NCBI GenBank assembly: GCA_002633005.1
Contig: NMRA01001162.1
Span: 1 to 45,408, forward strand
DNA length: 45,408 nt
Direction: 5' to 3'
Source of the DNA: Phoronis australis
Taxonomy: Eukaryota > Phoronida > Phoronidae
Shown: positions 26,601-33,105 of the stretch, piece after piece
How the letters are laid out: each line of letters starts with the position of its first letter
Position numbering within the stretch: the stretch's first letter is position 1
Translations under genes and position numbers: made by a program
Notes under the pieces: generated by a model
Database searches by the model: none
Seen by the model: only the letters and a program-made list of their open reading frames with translations
Told to the model about the DNA's origin: nothing

Positions 26601-29600
26601 GCATGTGTGATGAAACTTGCTGATTTCTATGNCGTTCATGTAATGTAATGCATGTGGCGGCCAGACTATTCAACTTTCTCCGCTTACTGTTACATTGTAG
26701 CTACTCACGCAAAATTACGTGGTCAACAATATCATTTCGAGTGTTACAATGTTGCAGTACATCTTATAAATTCACTGTCTACTCCTCAAAAATGCTAAGT
26801 AGAACGAATTGGTCGCAGTAGCCGACGAGACAAAAGAAAAATGAAGATACACTGCAGAGACAGTTGGAAATGACAATGCAAAAGGCCACAATGAGTACAA
26901 ATCAACCTCTAGCGGGGGCAATCTCGTCTTAGAACTCCAGACAATGTAATATAAGGGTATTTGGTGAGGTTGCAGGAGCAGTTTGTGGGGAGATGCGTCA
27001 TGTATTTCCTCAGATACAGAATAAATTTATGGCGGATCACGTCAGGGAAAAATGCTGAACCAAATTAACACAGCCAAATACTAAGGAATGATGTTTGACA
27101 GTACACCTGAAGAATCCCACGTAGACCAAATGTTGAAAATCGTACGTAAGTAAAAATTGACAGGTGCAATCCCACCACTACATGTATGTCAGCAACTGTT
27201 AAAAAGACTTGTAAATACAAGGTGGAGCTCTCCTTTCTATGGTCATAGTGGTCATGGACAATTGCTGTATGCTGAGATTCTCGAAGCCTTAACAATCCTG
27301 TATGATCCTGATTACAAAAGGTTCTTCTAATGTCTTCTCATAGCTATCAGCGAATCCACCTCTTAGGACGAGGTACTTCACGAAGTCAATGGTAACCAAG
27401 AGTACATTCAAACCAAAAGCTTAACACTTGACAAAGTCGTTAAAAATCAACCCGTGATAATATTCCCCAACAGTGTTGTTCAAAATGACGTTGGACAGGC
27501 AACCATGAAAACCCGAGTGCAGTCTTCAGATGTCGGTCTGTCGTTGACGGACCGAAATAAAGGGGAATGTTAGTCTAAGAATGCTTGGACAGATTAGCAA
27601 TTCAGTTGAATTCGAAAGCAAAGCCGCAAATGGTGGATTTGTTCGAAATCATCGTAACCACTAATTTGGTCAACTCCTGCGAAGATTGCATTAAGGCATG
27701 TGTGATGAAACTTGCTGATTTCTATGACGAAATTTGTGCTTCCGAACTGGCATTCGAAATACCGAGATTGAGAAGACACTTGAACACGGCTAGAATTCAA
27801 GACGAGAATGTCAAGAATGAGACTCCACTGGACGCAATTAAGTTCATTTTAGAATGAGAGTTTTGTAGCTTAAAGTTGTTTCTATCAATTTGTGTATCTC
27901 TGGCGTCATCTTTCAAAAGACGTTTTTCAAAAATAAATTTCGTATTTGAGATCTAGTGCCCCGAACCCAGTTGAATGCTAGTTGTTTTCCGCATAAAAGC
28001 CCGTTTTTGAACACATCTAGTGAGCGTACGTCAGGCAAATTTTCTGAAGATACATGTACGTCCAATGAGTTATACTTGGGAAAATTGTGTGCTTGAAAAC
28101 TGACTTAGAATTATTAGCCCGGATGTTTATTTTGATTTGGCTTTTGATCCCTAAGTCAATTTTCTGAATATGCACCCTGGACTTTCATGCAGTAATTTCT
28201 GGTATATAAATTTGGCTTTATTTTTGTCCATGTGCATGTGTTGTGCGTTTTTGGCCCCAAGGTTTACTAGCACTTGTGAGCACAATTCTGTTTCATTAGT
28301 CTACTGTTATAATGCATTTATAGCCTTGTACATGAACATGCAGTACACGAAGTTTAAACCACAATAAATTCTGCATTTTGTCTCTCACACCGCATGACTT
28401 TCCAAGTTCTTAAACCATGATGAGGCTGAGCTAGTTTGCTTTTGTGAGAATCTTAACCCCGGGTGACACTCACACTTCGTACATGTACACCATTTATGCC
28501 TTGTAATGCAACCATTAGTAATTAGCATTGTCATGTTTCTTTAGTTTAAATTATGTTGTAAACCAATCATTCTGTCCACCTTGTCTTTACTCGTTCTATT
28601 AATAACGTCTGCACTCTAGATATAGCTTCTGCTTTCGACTGTGTCTACTTCACAAACTTCGATCCTATGGCATTACTGGTAATCTTTTAACCATGATCAC
28701 TTCAGATCTCTCCGATAGAACATACAGTGTTCGTGTCGACGGAGTACTTTCAACTTTATCCCCTGCTGGATTTGTAAACGCAGATGTACCGCAGGGTAAC
28801 GTATTGGGCCCTCTTCTCTCCTGGGTTTATATTAATGACCTTCCTGATAACCTGTCATGTAGCACATAGCTTAATGCAGATGACACGGCGCTTTTTTATT
28901 CCTTCGCAGGGAGCAGCCCTGAANNNNNNNNNNNNNNNNNNNNNNNNNNNNNNNNNNNNNNNNNNNNNNNNNNNNNNNNNNNNNNNNNNNNNNNNNNNNN
29001 NNNNNNNNNNNNNNNNNNNNNNNNNNNNNNNNNNNNNNNNNNNNNNNNNNNNNNNNNNNNNNNNNNNNNNNNNNNNNNNNNNNNNNNNNNNNNNNNNNNN
29101 NNNNNNNNNNNNNNNNNNNNNNNNNNNNNNNNNNNNNNNNNNNNNNNNNNNNNNNNNNNNNNNNNNNNNNNNNNNNNNNNNNNNNNNNNNNNNNNNNNNN
29201 NNNNNNNNNNNNNNNNNNNNNNNNNNNNNNNNNNNNNNNNNNNNNNNNNNNNNNNNNNNNNNNNNNNNNNNNNNNNNNNNNNNNNNNNNNNNNNNNNNNN
29301 NNNNNNNNNNNNNNNNNNNNNNNNNNNNNNNNNNNNNNNNNNNNNNNNNNNNNNNNNNNNNNNNNNNNNNNNNNNNNNNNNNNNNNNNNNNNNNNNNNNN
29401 NNNNNNNNNNNNNNNNNNNNNNNNNNNNNNNNNNNNNNNNNNNNNNNNNNNNNNNNNNNNNNNNNNNNNNNNNNCAACTCTTTTACGAGTATAAAAAATA
29501 ATTTTAGATTAGTTTTTCACAATTTTGATATTTCAGCACCCTTAACTCAATTCTCCCTTTCCCGCGGTAACGAAATAGCATTGTACAGATCAAGATGAGG

Positions 29601-30959
29601 TCTTTTCCTCAATTCTGACAAGTTTAGGCATAACTTAAGTAATGTTTCTCCAAACTGTAAATGTGGTGACCATCAATGTTATCCTCATATTTTCTTCAAA
29701 TGTCCCCTCATCGAATACCTGTGAGACTCACTCTTTCATGCACTCACAATTTAAACCAATCAATTGCTAATTTTCTCAATTCTTGTACTACTAAATTTAC
29801 ATTATTATTGAATGGTAGTCCTAACTTTGACGTCGTTCTCAATGAATTCCTCCTAAGCAACGTTGGCAAACTTTTATGTACCGTTTATCAATATTGCTGC
29901 TCCTGATTTCCATACATGAATCTGTACATGTTTTTGTTATATATTCGCAATAGCATATCTAATTATTGGGATACTTATATTAGATACTATTTAAATGTAT
30001 ATACCTCTATGTATATTTGTTTCAATTATAAATTGTTTACAACCCAGAAATAATGCTTAGAGATTTCTGGGTTTGTCATCATTTCTTTCTATGTCTTGTG
30101 TATTCTTCAATAAATATATATCACTTTAAAAAACAAGTCGGCACTATTTGAAATCCAGACTATAAGACGATAATCGGTGCTTCTGCTTATCCTCATTCGA
30201 TCATGTTTCCCACCCATCACGCTAGATTTTCATGGAATCCCAATATTCTTACAGATTAACAGTGACCTCAATCTAGTTAGAAATTTTCTGCCTACCTCAC
30301 ATTTACAGCTTCGTCAACTTGCTCCAAAACTTAATTCTGTTCGAGCAAATATCGAAACTCAAAAATCTCAACTAATTAATGAAATAATAAAAATAAACAA
30401 TCAGCGCTTTGATCATTAACAAGATCACGACCCTGCAAATATAGTGTAACGAACTGTTGTGTTGCCCACGCATATCGCCACTGTCGGGCGTCGCATCCAT
30501 GTCATACCAAACGGACGTGGAACTTTCCTCGGGGTCCCATGAAGAAATGGACGGAAATGAGCCATTATTAAATAGCCATTATAACAAATGGAAATCCTAA
30601 CTGATAATCGTTAAGACTTTAATGTTAGAAATACATGTAAATGGTTCCTGATGCTTTATCGTGTAAAAAATATTTTTCTATTATTTCACTCGATTACTTT
30701 TACCGCATTCAACTGTAACGTTCTCCCAACGTAAAGCGCTTGAAATGTCATAGATTAAATAATGTTTAATTATTCATGCAACGGGAAAACGGGCAATAGT
30801 GATCTTTTCCCAAATCAATTAAAAAATTGCAAAGACGGCATCAAAGTTTAAAACAGTTTTGAAGTATTTTCTGTTAAAATACATTACATGTTGTCACTTT
30901 TTGAATGTAATAATCTTGTTACTGTACAATGTGTTCACTTTTATTTCAGAGTTTGTTAA
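5412..30959 (+). CDS. secreted CAP-EGF-ShKT protein, eight exons
   Basis: The gene is reconstructed from eight exons: 5412-5627, 9680-9756, 10966-11155, 16253-16410, 19603-19637, 23184-23297, 25102-25207 and 30950-30959. Their 906 nt stay in frame across all seven introns and encode 301 residues. Domain order: signal peptide (1 to about 20), CAP domain (about 45-213), hinge (214-226), EGF-like module (cysteines 227, 236, 247, 249, 251, 260), and ShKT module (cysteines 266, 272, 280, 294, 298, 301). CAP proteins are secreted disulfide-rich proteins with a protein- or lipid-binding groove. ShKT modules can act as ion-channel blockers or simply as extracellular interaction modules, so whether this is a venom, immune or matrix protein cannot be told. 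All introns are GT-AG. The gene spans 25.5 kb because of mobile insertions. The exon 8 assignment is the least certain part. Confidence 0.8.
7135..7747. repeat. intron 1 tandem duplication, copy 1
   Basis: This block aligns almost end to end with 8403-9189, beginning TGTCCAGT and ending GATTTTAATGTCCGCC in both. The middle shares long nearly identical runs, for example around the CAACTCGTCAACAATACGA stretch. The copies are clearly diverged by substitutions and small indels, so this is an old duplication rather than an assembly artefact. Confidence 0.85.
7776..7853 (+). other. G-rich stretch with G-quadruplex potential
   Basis: G-runs of 3-5 bases recur through this stretch, including three runs with four-base loops (GGGGTTGTGGGTTGAGGGG at 7801-7819) and flanking runs at 7777, 7784, 7830, 7839 and 7849. 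It lies on the sense strand of intron 1, between the two duplicated blocks. Confidence 0.5.
8403..9189. repeat. intron 1 tandem duplication, copy 2 with a ~165-bp insertion
   Basis: Homologous to 7135-7747 but longer. The extra length is a roughly 165-base AT-rich segment at about 8487-8651, bounded by ATTGATC and GATCAAT, which are inverted copies of each other. That suggests a small foldback element inserted after the duplication. Confidence 0.8.
9680..9756 (+). CDS. CAP gene exon 2
   Basis: The acceptor TTTGTAG ends at 9679 and the donor GTAAGTAG starts at 9757. The 77-nt exon continues phase 0 and ends with two bases of a split codon. It begins EWDDMLAGRAQ, the second CAP helix (typically a WDDxLAxxAQ pattern), and includes CELRHS with His93, which aligns with the first conserved histidine of the CAP cavity. 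Confidence 0.9.
9757..10965 (+). other. CAP gene intron 2
   Basis: A 1209-base AT-rich intron with no recognisable insertions or genes. Confidence 0.8.
10966..11155 (+). CDS. CAP gene exon 3: core of CAP domain
   Basis: The acceptor TTTGTTCAG ends at 10965, and the donor GTGCGT starts at 11156. The 190-nt exon completes the split Tyr codon, then adds 63 codons. It contains the conserved VRGWWEE helix, an N-glycosylation sequon (NRT, residue 124) and the start of CAP signature 1, GHYLQ, with the second cavity histidine (His158). The usual GHYTQ is changed to GHYLQ, so Leu replaces a normally hydroxylated residue. Confidence 0.9.
11156..12400 (+). other. CAP gene intron 3, 5' part
   Basis: Non-coding intron sequence. 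A stretch around 11816-12240 has weak coding-like texture but stops in all frames, and I cannot assign it. Confidence 0.5.
12400..15850 (-). mobile_element. CR1/Rex1-like LINE, decayed, in intron 3
   Basis: Minus-strand remnants follow LINE order. Endonuclease: LRIAHLNILSLL near 15450, then GAVYRPP and ITGDFNLD at 15194-15424. A DKHAP linker lies near 14900. Reverse transcriptase follows: fingers 14197-14655 with STKILKISAKTISQP; palm 13807-14076 with DLKKAFDT and GVPQGSILGPLL; LYADDT near 13770; thumb 13168-13590 with FKYLGLIFD. In-frame stops near 13806 and 13592 and several frameshifts make it non-functional. The GVPQGSILGPLLF and YADDT motifs are typical of CR1/L2/Rex1-type elements. The insertion is antisense to the host gene. 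The outer limits are approximate; nothing upstream of about 15790 reads as ORF1. Confidence 0.88.
12530..12905. repeat. A-rich and (CATA)n-type microsatellite at LINE 3' end
   Basis: At 12530-12745 the plus strand is strongly A-rich (AAATAA, AAAGAA patterns) with very little T-run structure. From 12754 to 12905 it becomes CATA/CACA-type microsatellite, with runs such as ACATACATACATACATA. It lies just beyond the LINE coding region in its 3' direction, as expected for LINE tails that expand simple repeats. Confidence 0.85.
15851..16252 (+). other. CAP gene intron 3, 3' part
   Basis: Non-coding sequence between the LINE and the exon 4 acceptor; nothing recognised. Confidence 0.5.
16253..16410 (+). 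CDS. CAP gene exon 4: end of CAP domain
   Basis: The acceptor CTCATCATAG ends at 16252, and the donor GTAGGT starts at 16411. The 158-nt exon starts MAWQKTHKVGCGY, completing CAP signature 1 (GHYLQMAW across the junction), and ends with CAP signature 2, FFVCNYYPSVRD. The last two bases (AG) are a split serine codon. Cysteines at residues 172, 177 and 203 fit the CAP disulfide pattern. Confidence 0.92.
16411..17339 (+). other. CAP gene intron 4, 5' part
   Basis: Intron sequence. A good acceptor-like TTATTGCAG ends at 16897 and is followed by an open frame to 17164. In the phase required by exon 4 it would add about 20 residues then stop, so a CAP-only short isoform is possible but not supported by any family motif. 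Confidence 0.4.
17340..18911 (+). mobile_element. internally deleted LINE with GAA tail, in intron 4
   Basis: A plus-strand non-LTR retrotransposon remnant. From 17345 broken frames give linker-like sequence (IPGGRWRDYKPYW). The long frame 17952-18758 begins with reverse-transcriptase fingers (KTKKAPGNDDISHVIIQHL, then QSGFRMNRSTEDQITLL, then VFVDQTKAFVKVW). It then jumps to the element's C-terminal region (TIFRLRPAHCHLLSYMHRL), so most of the palm including the YxDD box is deleted although the frame stays open. The 3' end is a GAA-rich tract at 18886-18908. It lies in sense orientation in the CAP gene. Confidence 0.82.
18886..18908 (+). repeat. (GAA)n tract at LINE 3' terminus
   Basis: A run of GAAGAAGAAAAAGAAGAAGAA closes the LINE remnant. 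This is the kind of simple-repeat tail generated during target-primed reverse transcription. Confidence 0.8.
18912..19602 (+). other. CAP gene intron 4, 3' part
   Basis: Non-coding; the frame at 19268-19510 has no recognisable motif. Confidence 0.45.
19603..19637 (+). CDS. CAP gene exon 5: 35-nt hinge micro-exon
   Basis: The acceptor TTTCCATTCCAG ends at 19602, and the donor GTTTGT starts at 19638. The 35 nt supply exactly one base to finish the Ser codon of exon 4, eleven codons (HHRPSSRPYGP), and one base to start the Asp codon finished by exon 6. Both phases fit, and RPYGPGD resembles the RPY-x-x-G hinge that follows the CAP domain in invertebrate CRISP-like proteins. The donor is a weak GTTTGT. 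Without this exon, exons 4 and 6 cannot be joined in frame. Confidence 0.72.
19638..20456 (+). other. CAP gene intron 5, 5' part
   Basis: Non-coding AT-rich intron sequence up to the TTAA target site of element A; nothing recognised. Confidence 0.5.
20457..22144. mobile_element. element A: complete TTAA-flanked DNA transposon with decayed THAP domain
   Basis: TTAA target duplications (20457-20460 and 22141-22144) bracket a 1680-bp element. Its ends are AGGAGAAAGCCACCC (20461-20475) and the inverted GGGTGGCATGCTCCT (22126-22140): 12 of 15 bases pair. Next to the left end, plus-strand codons from about 20620 spell a THAP-like start, CIVPACPN, followed by a stop and AAARKA, then frameshifts. 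On the minus strand at about 21075-20870 lies the beginning of the P2X7-C-like frame found in element B, but the Cys-rich part is deleted. TTAA targeting plus a THAP domain fits the Kolobok superfamily; piggyBac also uses TTAA but lacks THAP. No DDE transposase is visible, so it is non-autonomous. Confidence 0.8.
20600..20860 (+). pseudogene. decayed THAP-domain remnant in element A
   Basis: It aligns with the minus-strand THAP frame of element B (32942-32706). The C-x4-C pair is kept (CIVPAC), but an in-frame stop follows at PN*, and the later part reads in another frame (LRKWHMVVKNEMYAVNSNYEAVK...RVCG). The final histidine of the C2CH set is lost in that frame. It has no function as it stands. 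Confidence 0.6.
22145..23183 (+). other. CAP gene intron 5, 3' part
   Basis: Non-coding sequence. Open frames of 63-106 codons on both strands at 22050-22506 have no recognisable motifs. Confidence 0.5.
23184..23297 (+). CDS. CAP gene exon 6: EGF-like module
   Basis: The acceptor CCTCATTTACAG ends at 23183, and the donor GTGAGTC starts at 23298. The 114 nt read as two bases completing Asp226, then 37 codons and one trailing base. Six cysteines end in CECTCEVGFSGKWC, the classic CxCxxGFxGxxC ending of an EGF-like fold. Symmetric phase-1 boundaries are typical for shuffled EGF exons. Confidence 0.88.
23298..25101 (+). other. CAP gene intron 6
   Basis: A 1804-base intron that holds the 61-bp perfect inverted repeat at 23708-23933; the rest is unassigned. 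Confidence 0.8.
23708..23933. repeat. perfect 61-bp inverted repeat in intron 6
   Basis: The arm at 23708-23768 is the exact reverse complement of 23873-23933 over all 61 bases, separated by a 104-base spacer. Near-identical 15-base direct repeats, AATATTCTGTCTGTA (23665-23679) and AATATTCTGTCTATA (23935-23949), flank it. Transcription of the host intron would give a long perfect stem. It may be a foldback transposon or a terminal remnant of a Penelope-like element, but no protein motif supports either. Confidence 0.92.
25102..25207 (+). CDS. CAP gene exon 7: ShKT module
   Basis: The acceptor TTTTCTTATCAG ends at 25101, and the donor GTAAGA starts at 25208. Two bases complete Glu264, then 34 codons, then two bases of Gly299. 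The exon gives ACEDSIKC...DAC...ELCERTC, the first five cysteines of an ShKT module, including the CxD start and the diagnostic C-x2-TCG end. The sixth cysteine must come from the next exon. This assignment explains the sequence much better than the later AG at 25134, which would cut the module. Confidence 0.87.
25555..26631. repeat. ~1.08-kb near-identical tandem segment, copy 1 (probable assembly duplicate)
   Basis: This segment matches 26633-27726 almost base for base; differences are a few substitutions and short indels. The first copy ends TGATTTCTATG exactly where a single N (26632) is followed by CGTTCATGTAATG, the beginning of the second copy. A single N at the exact junction points to two haplotype contigs laid end to end instead of merged. 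Confidence 0.88.
26633..27726. repeat. ~1.09-kb near-identical tandem segment, copy 2
   Basis: Counterpart of 25555-26631; only this copy continues into the intact 3' end of the transposase remnant (to 27857). Confidence 0.88.
28924..29474. other. assembly gap, 551 N
   Basis: A run of undetermined bases inside the LINE remnant. The long frames reported through it are artefacts of translating N. Confidence 1.
30041..30073 (+). repeat. 11-bp perfect stem-loop in LINE 3' UTR
   Basis: AACCCAGAAAT (30041-30051) and ATTTCTGGGTT (30063-30073) pair perfectly around an 11-base loop, about 50 bases before the 3' end of the LINE. Stem-loops in this position are known to be recognised by the reverse transcriptase in L2/CR1-type elements. 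Confidence 0.75.
30177..30419 (+). other. unassigned 80-codon open frame
   Basis: An open frame whose second half is rich in Leu, Asn, Gln and Ile and free of low-complexity runs (e.g. LRQLAPKLNSVRANIETQKS). It looks helical and coding-like, but I do not recognise it. It sits just after the LINE 3' end inside intron 7, so it is probably the tail of another mobile-element protein. Confidence 0.25.
30950..30959 (+). CDS. CAP gene exon 8: last two codons and stop
   Basis: The pyrimidine-rich acceptor TTCACTTTTATTTCAG ends at 30949. The exon gives one base (A) to finish Gly299, then GTT TGT TAA, i.e. Val-Cys-stop. This supplies the missing sixth cysteine with the exact TCGxC spacing of ShKT modules and ends the protein there. 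An alternative acceptor at 31092 in the same phase would give TCGFVC and about 18 more residues, with wrong spacing. The 3' UTR continues past 30960; no canonical AATAAA is seen before element B. Confidence 0.62.
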
Positions 30960-31999
30960 AGTGACTGGAACTGACTATGGTTTTGACTTGACTTGGGACC
31001 TTCCTGGTGTGGTCATAATTTTTTTGTTCAATGAAATATGTTTCGTCAAATACACCATTTAAACAGCAACATCCGTTTTGTTTCTTTCAACAGATTCGTG
31101 TGTATGTACAGTCGAATTCTTGCAGGACGTTTCTATTATGAAGGTTGTATCAAACTCTGTCTTTAATTTGCACATGGTTTACTAAAGGTACGTTACACCC
31201 GATTGAGTTTCGTTTTTTTAAACTCTATGTGGAAATGAAACGATGACGTCAACGAAACTTGGAATTACTTTAGTCGCTATTTTTGATAATGCCCATTAAG
31301 AGGTGTCAGAGTCGTCTGACTACTGTGTAATCACGTCGTAGTGAAATTCTTGCGTTGTAGCTGACCGAAACCATGGATAAACTACACTGCACTCCCGGCG
31401 TGTCAGGTGCAATGAAACAATAAGTCGTGTAGATAGTTCGTCAATTCAGCTGTAGGTGACGGGAACTATGTGAAACACGGATTCGGTTGTATGCTGTGCG
31501 ACTTCAAGATAATAACACTATAAATTTGCTGATTATTTTTTGTAAAATCTTTGTTCAGGCAGACATTCTGAAATGTTAATGAACAATGGCACCAAAAATA
31601 CAGCCGTGGTTATTTTGGTGGATTAGCAGCGAACCTGCAATCTGCTTACTAACTCGTCGGGGGCCTCGAAGTCTGGTTACCCTTCCACAGAACCGGCAGG
31701 CGGGGCAAACGTTGTAGAGTAATGTATATTAATATCTAAATAAAGATTTCCCTAACATCTGACCATAGGATATAAAATGAAGTTATTGTTTCAAGACAGA
31801 TTTCTGTCAGCAAACACTGAATTAGCATGCGCTGACACGGCATCGCTGTCCGGCCAATTTTTTGTTTATTTCACCTACAGCCGGTAACGCAGTGATTTAT
31901 TCGTTGCTGGCTTCTCAAAACATTTGCACTCACGAAGACTCCAAAGGCATTACAAATTGTCTCTAATGAGACAGGCTTTGTTTCAGTTTGATATAAGCA

Positions 32000-32480
32000 T
32001 TGGTTAGGGTGAGAATAATTCATTTTGAAAGAAAACGCACAATAATAAACGTCAAGGTGGCAACTTTCAATCCCGACTTAGACGAGTGCTCATTCTACGA
32101 AGACTCCAAAGGTCGACCGTTAGGTTTCACAGGCTATCAGTTCGAAACGAAATGCAATGACCAAGAAATACTAGAGAGGCGCCGTGAACGTGCACAGACA
32201 ACGAAGCATATGGATAGTTCCGACAACTGTTTGAATGACTTGTCATGCTGTCAGTGCGCTAACTGCAGGATAATGGAAACGACTGACGCCAGCGTTTGCT
32301 GCCACGAAATTCCGTCAAGTGAAAAGCGTTCATGGAGAAGCGCAGATGTGTTTCACTGACCATCCTGATTTTGCACTGCTTCTAAACAGAGGTGTGCTTA
32401 CGACGTTTATTAGGGCTGGGAAAAAGAACTGGCGAAAACATCCTACACCAGAGGACCGAACAGGGGCCTGAACAATGAGT
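32000..32480 (+). pseudogene. P2X7-C-terminal-like Cys-rich frame in element B
   Basis: The open frame 32000-32359 contains GYQFETKCNDQEILERRRERA followed by CCQCANCRIMETTDASVCCHE. This matches the CxCGxCxxMxTxxExxCC-E core of the intracellular C-terminal domain first seen in P2X7 receptors and common in invertebrate transposon-related proteins. After a frameshift at about 32357 the similarity continues (DHPDFALLLNRGVLTTFIRA, then KKNWRKHPTPEDRTGA) to about 32475, where stops begin. There are no transmembrane segments, so this is not a receptor. It most likely binds zinc and belongs to the mobile element. The first Met is not secure. Confidence 0.68.
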
Positions 32481-32705
32481 TAGTCATCAAACAGGATATA
32501 CATGACGGTATAAAACGTTATGTTCTCATGCCTTGAATTAATTTTAATTGTTTATGTTTTCATGGGCAACTACAATTCTCTATAATTAAAAACTGAACAG
32601 CAACCGATCCGCGTTTCTTTGTCTCTTGCCTGCCGAACGCAAACGAATTAGGCACAACATCTGACTTCAATCCCAGTCTCTTTTTTCTTCCCTGGTATGA
32701 GCCGT

Positions 32706-32942
32706 TTAGTATGCCGGCATTTTATCGTCAGTGACGACGAAATGCCGGCCACAGACACGGAAAAGTTTCACGGTCTCATACTTGGTATTAACGGAGTACG
32801 TTTCATACTTCATTACTGCCAGCTTCTTCCGAAGCGTTATGGGCTCTAGAGGAAACCGAAAAAACAACGATTTACCCGCTTTTCTCGCAGCTTCATAGTT
32901 CGCACAAGCGAGTATGATACACCACACGATAGCGGCACTCAC
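32706..32942 (-). pseudogene. THAP-type C2CH zinc-binding domain in element B
   Basis: A 78-residue minus-strand frame with Cys8, Cys13, Cys64 and His67 (C-x4-C-x50-C-x2-H), the THAP C2CH arrangement. It has FRFP at residues 28-31 in the position of the conserved THAP proline, and VCGRHF at 63-68. The conserved tryptophan after the FP motif appears as Leu41, and the frame stops before an AVPTIF-type box, so it is either decayed or only a first exon. THAP domains bind the ends of P- and Kolobok-type transposons. The paired upstream 160 bp, shared with element A, would hold the promoter and terminal binding sites. Confidence 0.65.
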
Positions 32943-33105
32943 TTTGTAGAAGAACCACTGACGTCGCTGCGTCGTTTCTCCCCTTCCTCACAGGTTACCG
33001 CGGCAGCTCTCGGTGAAGTAAGATCGAACGTATACGAGGTGATGTAGATATAGACCGATTAAAACGGTAAAAAGACTATTTAAATGGGGTGGTATTCTCC
33101 TTTAA

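Larger units (their letters stand above)
25546..27860 (+). pseudogene. decayed hAT-like transposase (DUF4371/ZMYM type), counted twice by assembly
   Basis: Plus-strand pieces, broken by stops and frameshifts, follow the order of hAT-type transposases of the TTF/ZMYM class. MMFDSTP(D/E)ESHVDQM (about 26008 and again 27089) is the DUF4371-like block. LVNTRWSAFYGHSG is the conserved TRW block. The open frame 27585-27857 has DRLAIQLNSK and ADFYDEICASELAFEIPRLRRH, leading into the dimerisation region. The frame ends at 27857 before the usual C-terminal dimerisation motif, so it is truncated. No terminal inverted repeats or 8-bp target duplication were identified. Confidence 0.62.
28560..30130 (+). 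mobile_element. LINE remnant interrupted by the N gap
   Basis: Before the gap, the plus strand reads reverse-transcriptase palm motifs: SDRTYSVRVDG, VPQGNVLGPLL, YINDLPDNLSC, and NADDTALFY, where the catalytic Y/FxDD is changed to NADD. A stop precedes it. After the gap the reading resumes in the C-terminal region: FLNSDKFRHNLSNVSPNCKCGDHQC and IFFKCP, a CxC/CP zinc-knuckle-like tail common in such LINEs, with one stop and frameshift. A 3' UTR with a stable hairpin follows to about 30120. It lies in sense orientation within intron 7. Confidence 0.82.
25208..30949 (+). other. CAP gene intron 7
   Basis: A 5742-base intron (including gap Ns). It contains the hAT-like transposase remnant (25546-27860, duplicated by assembly), a LINE remnant interrupted by the N gap (28560-30130), and an unassigned open frame (30177-30419). 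The true intron is probably about 1.1 kb shorter if the duplication is artefactual. Confidence 0.7.
31186..33101. mobile_element. element B: inverted relative of element A with THAP and P2X7-C-like frames
   Basis: The right end GGGGTGGTATTCTCCT is followed by TTAA (33102-33105). The left end begins AGGTACGTTACACCC (31186) after CTAA, one change from TTAA. Minus-strand sequence from 33101 inward aligns with element A from 20461 inward over the promoter-like 160 bp and the THAP region. The sequence around 31640-32200 aligns with the opposite half of A. B keeps about 500 bp that A has lost (32200-32700). Its two frames point towards each other. No DDE catalytic domain is seen. Confidence 0.72.

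Noticed and set aside
28784-29494. A 236-codon plus frame and a 193-codon minus frame
   Set aside because: They run through the 551-N gap; only the flanking LINE motifs are real.
31093-31165. Alternative final exon of the CAP gene
   Set aside because: The acceptor and phase are acceptable, but it places the last cysteine at TCGFVC rather than the TCGxC of ShKT modules; the acceptor at 30949 fits exactly.
32000-32359. A P2X receptor gene
   Set aside because: Only the P2X7 C-terminal-like Cys-rich region is present; there is no channel domain or membrane segment, and it lies inside a transposon.
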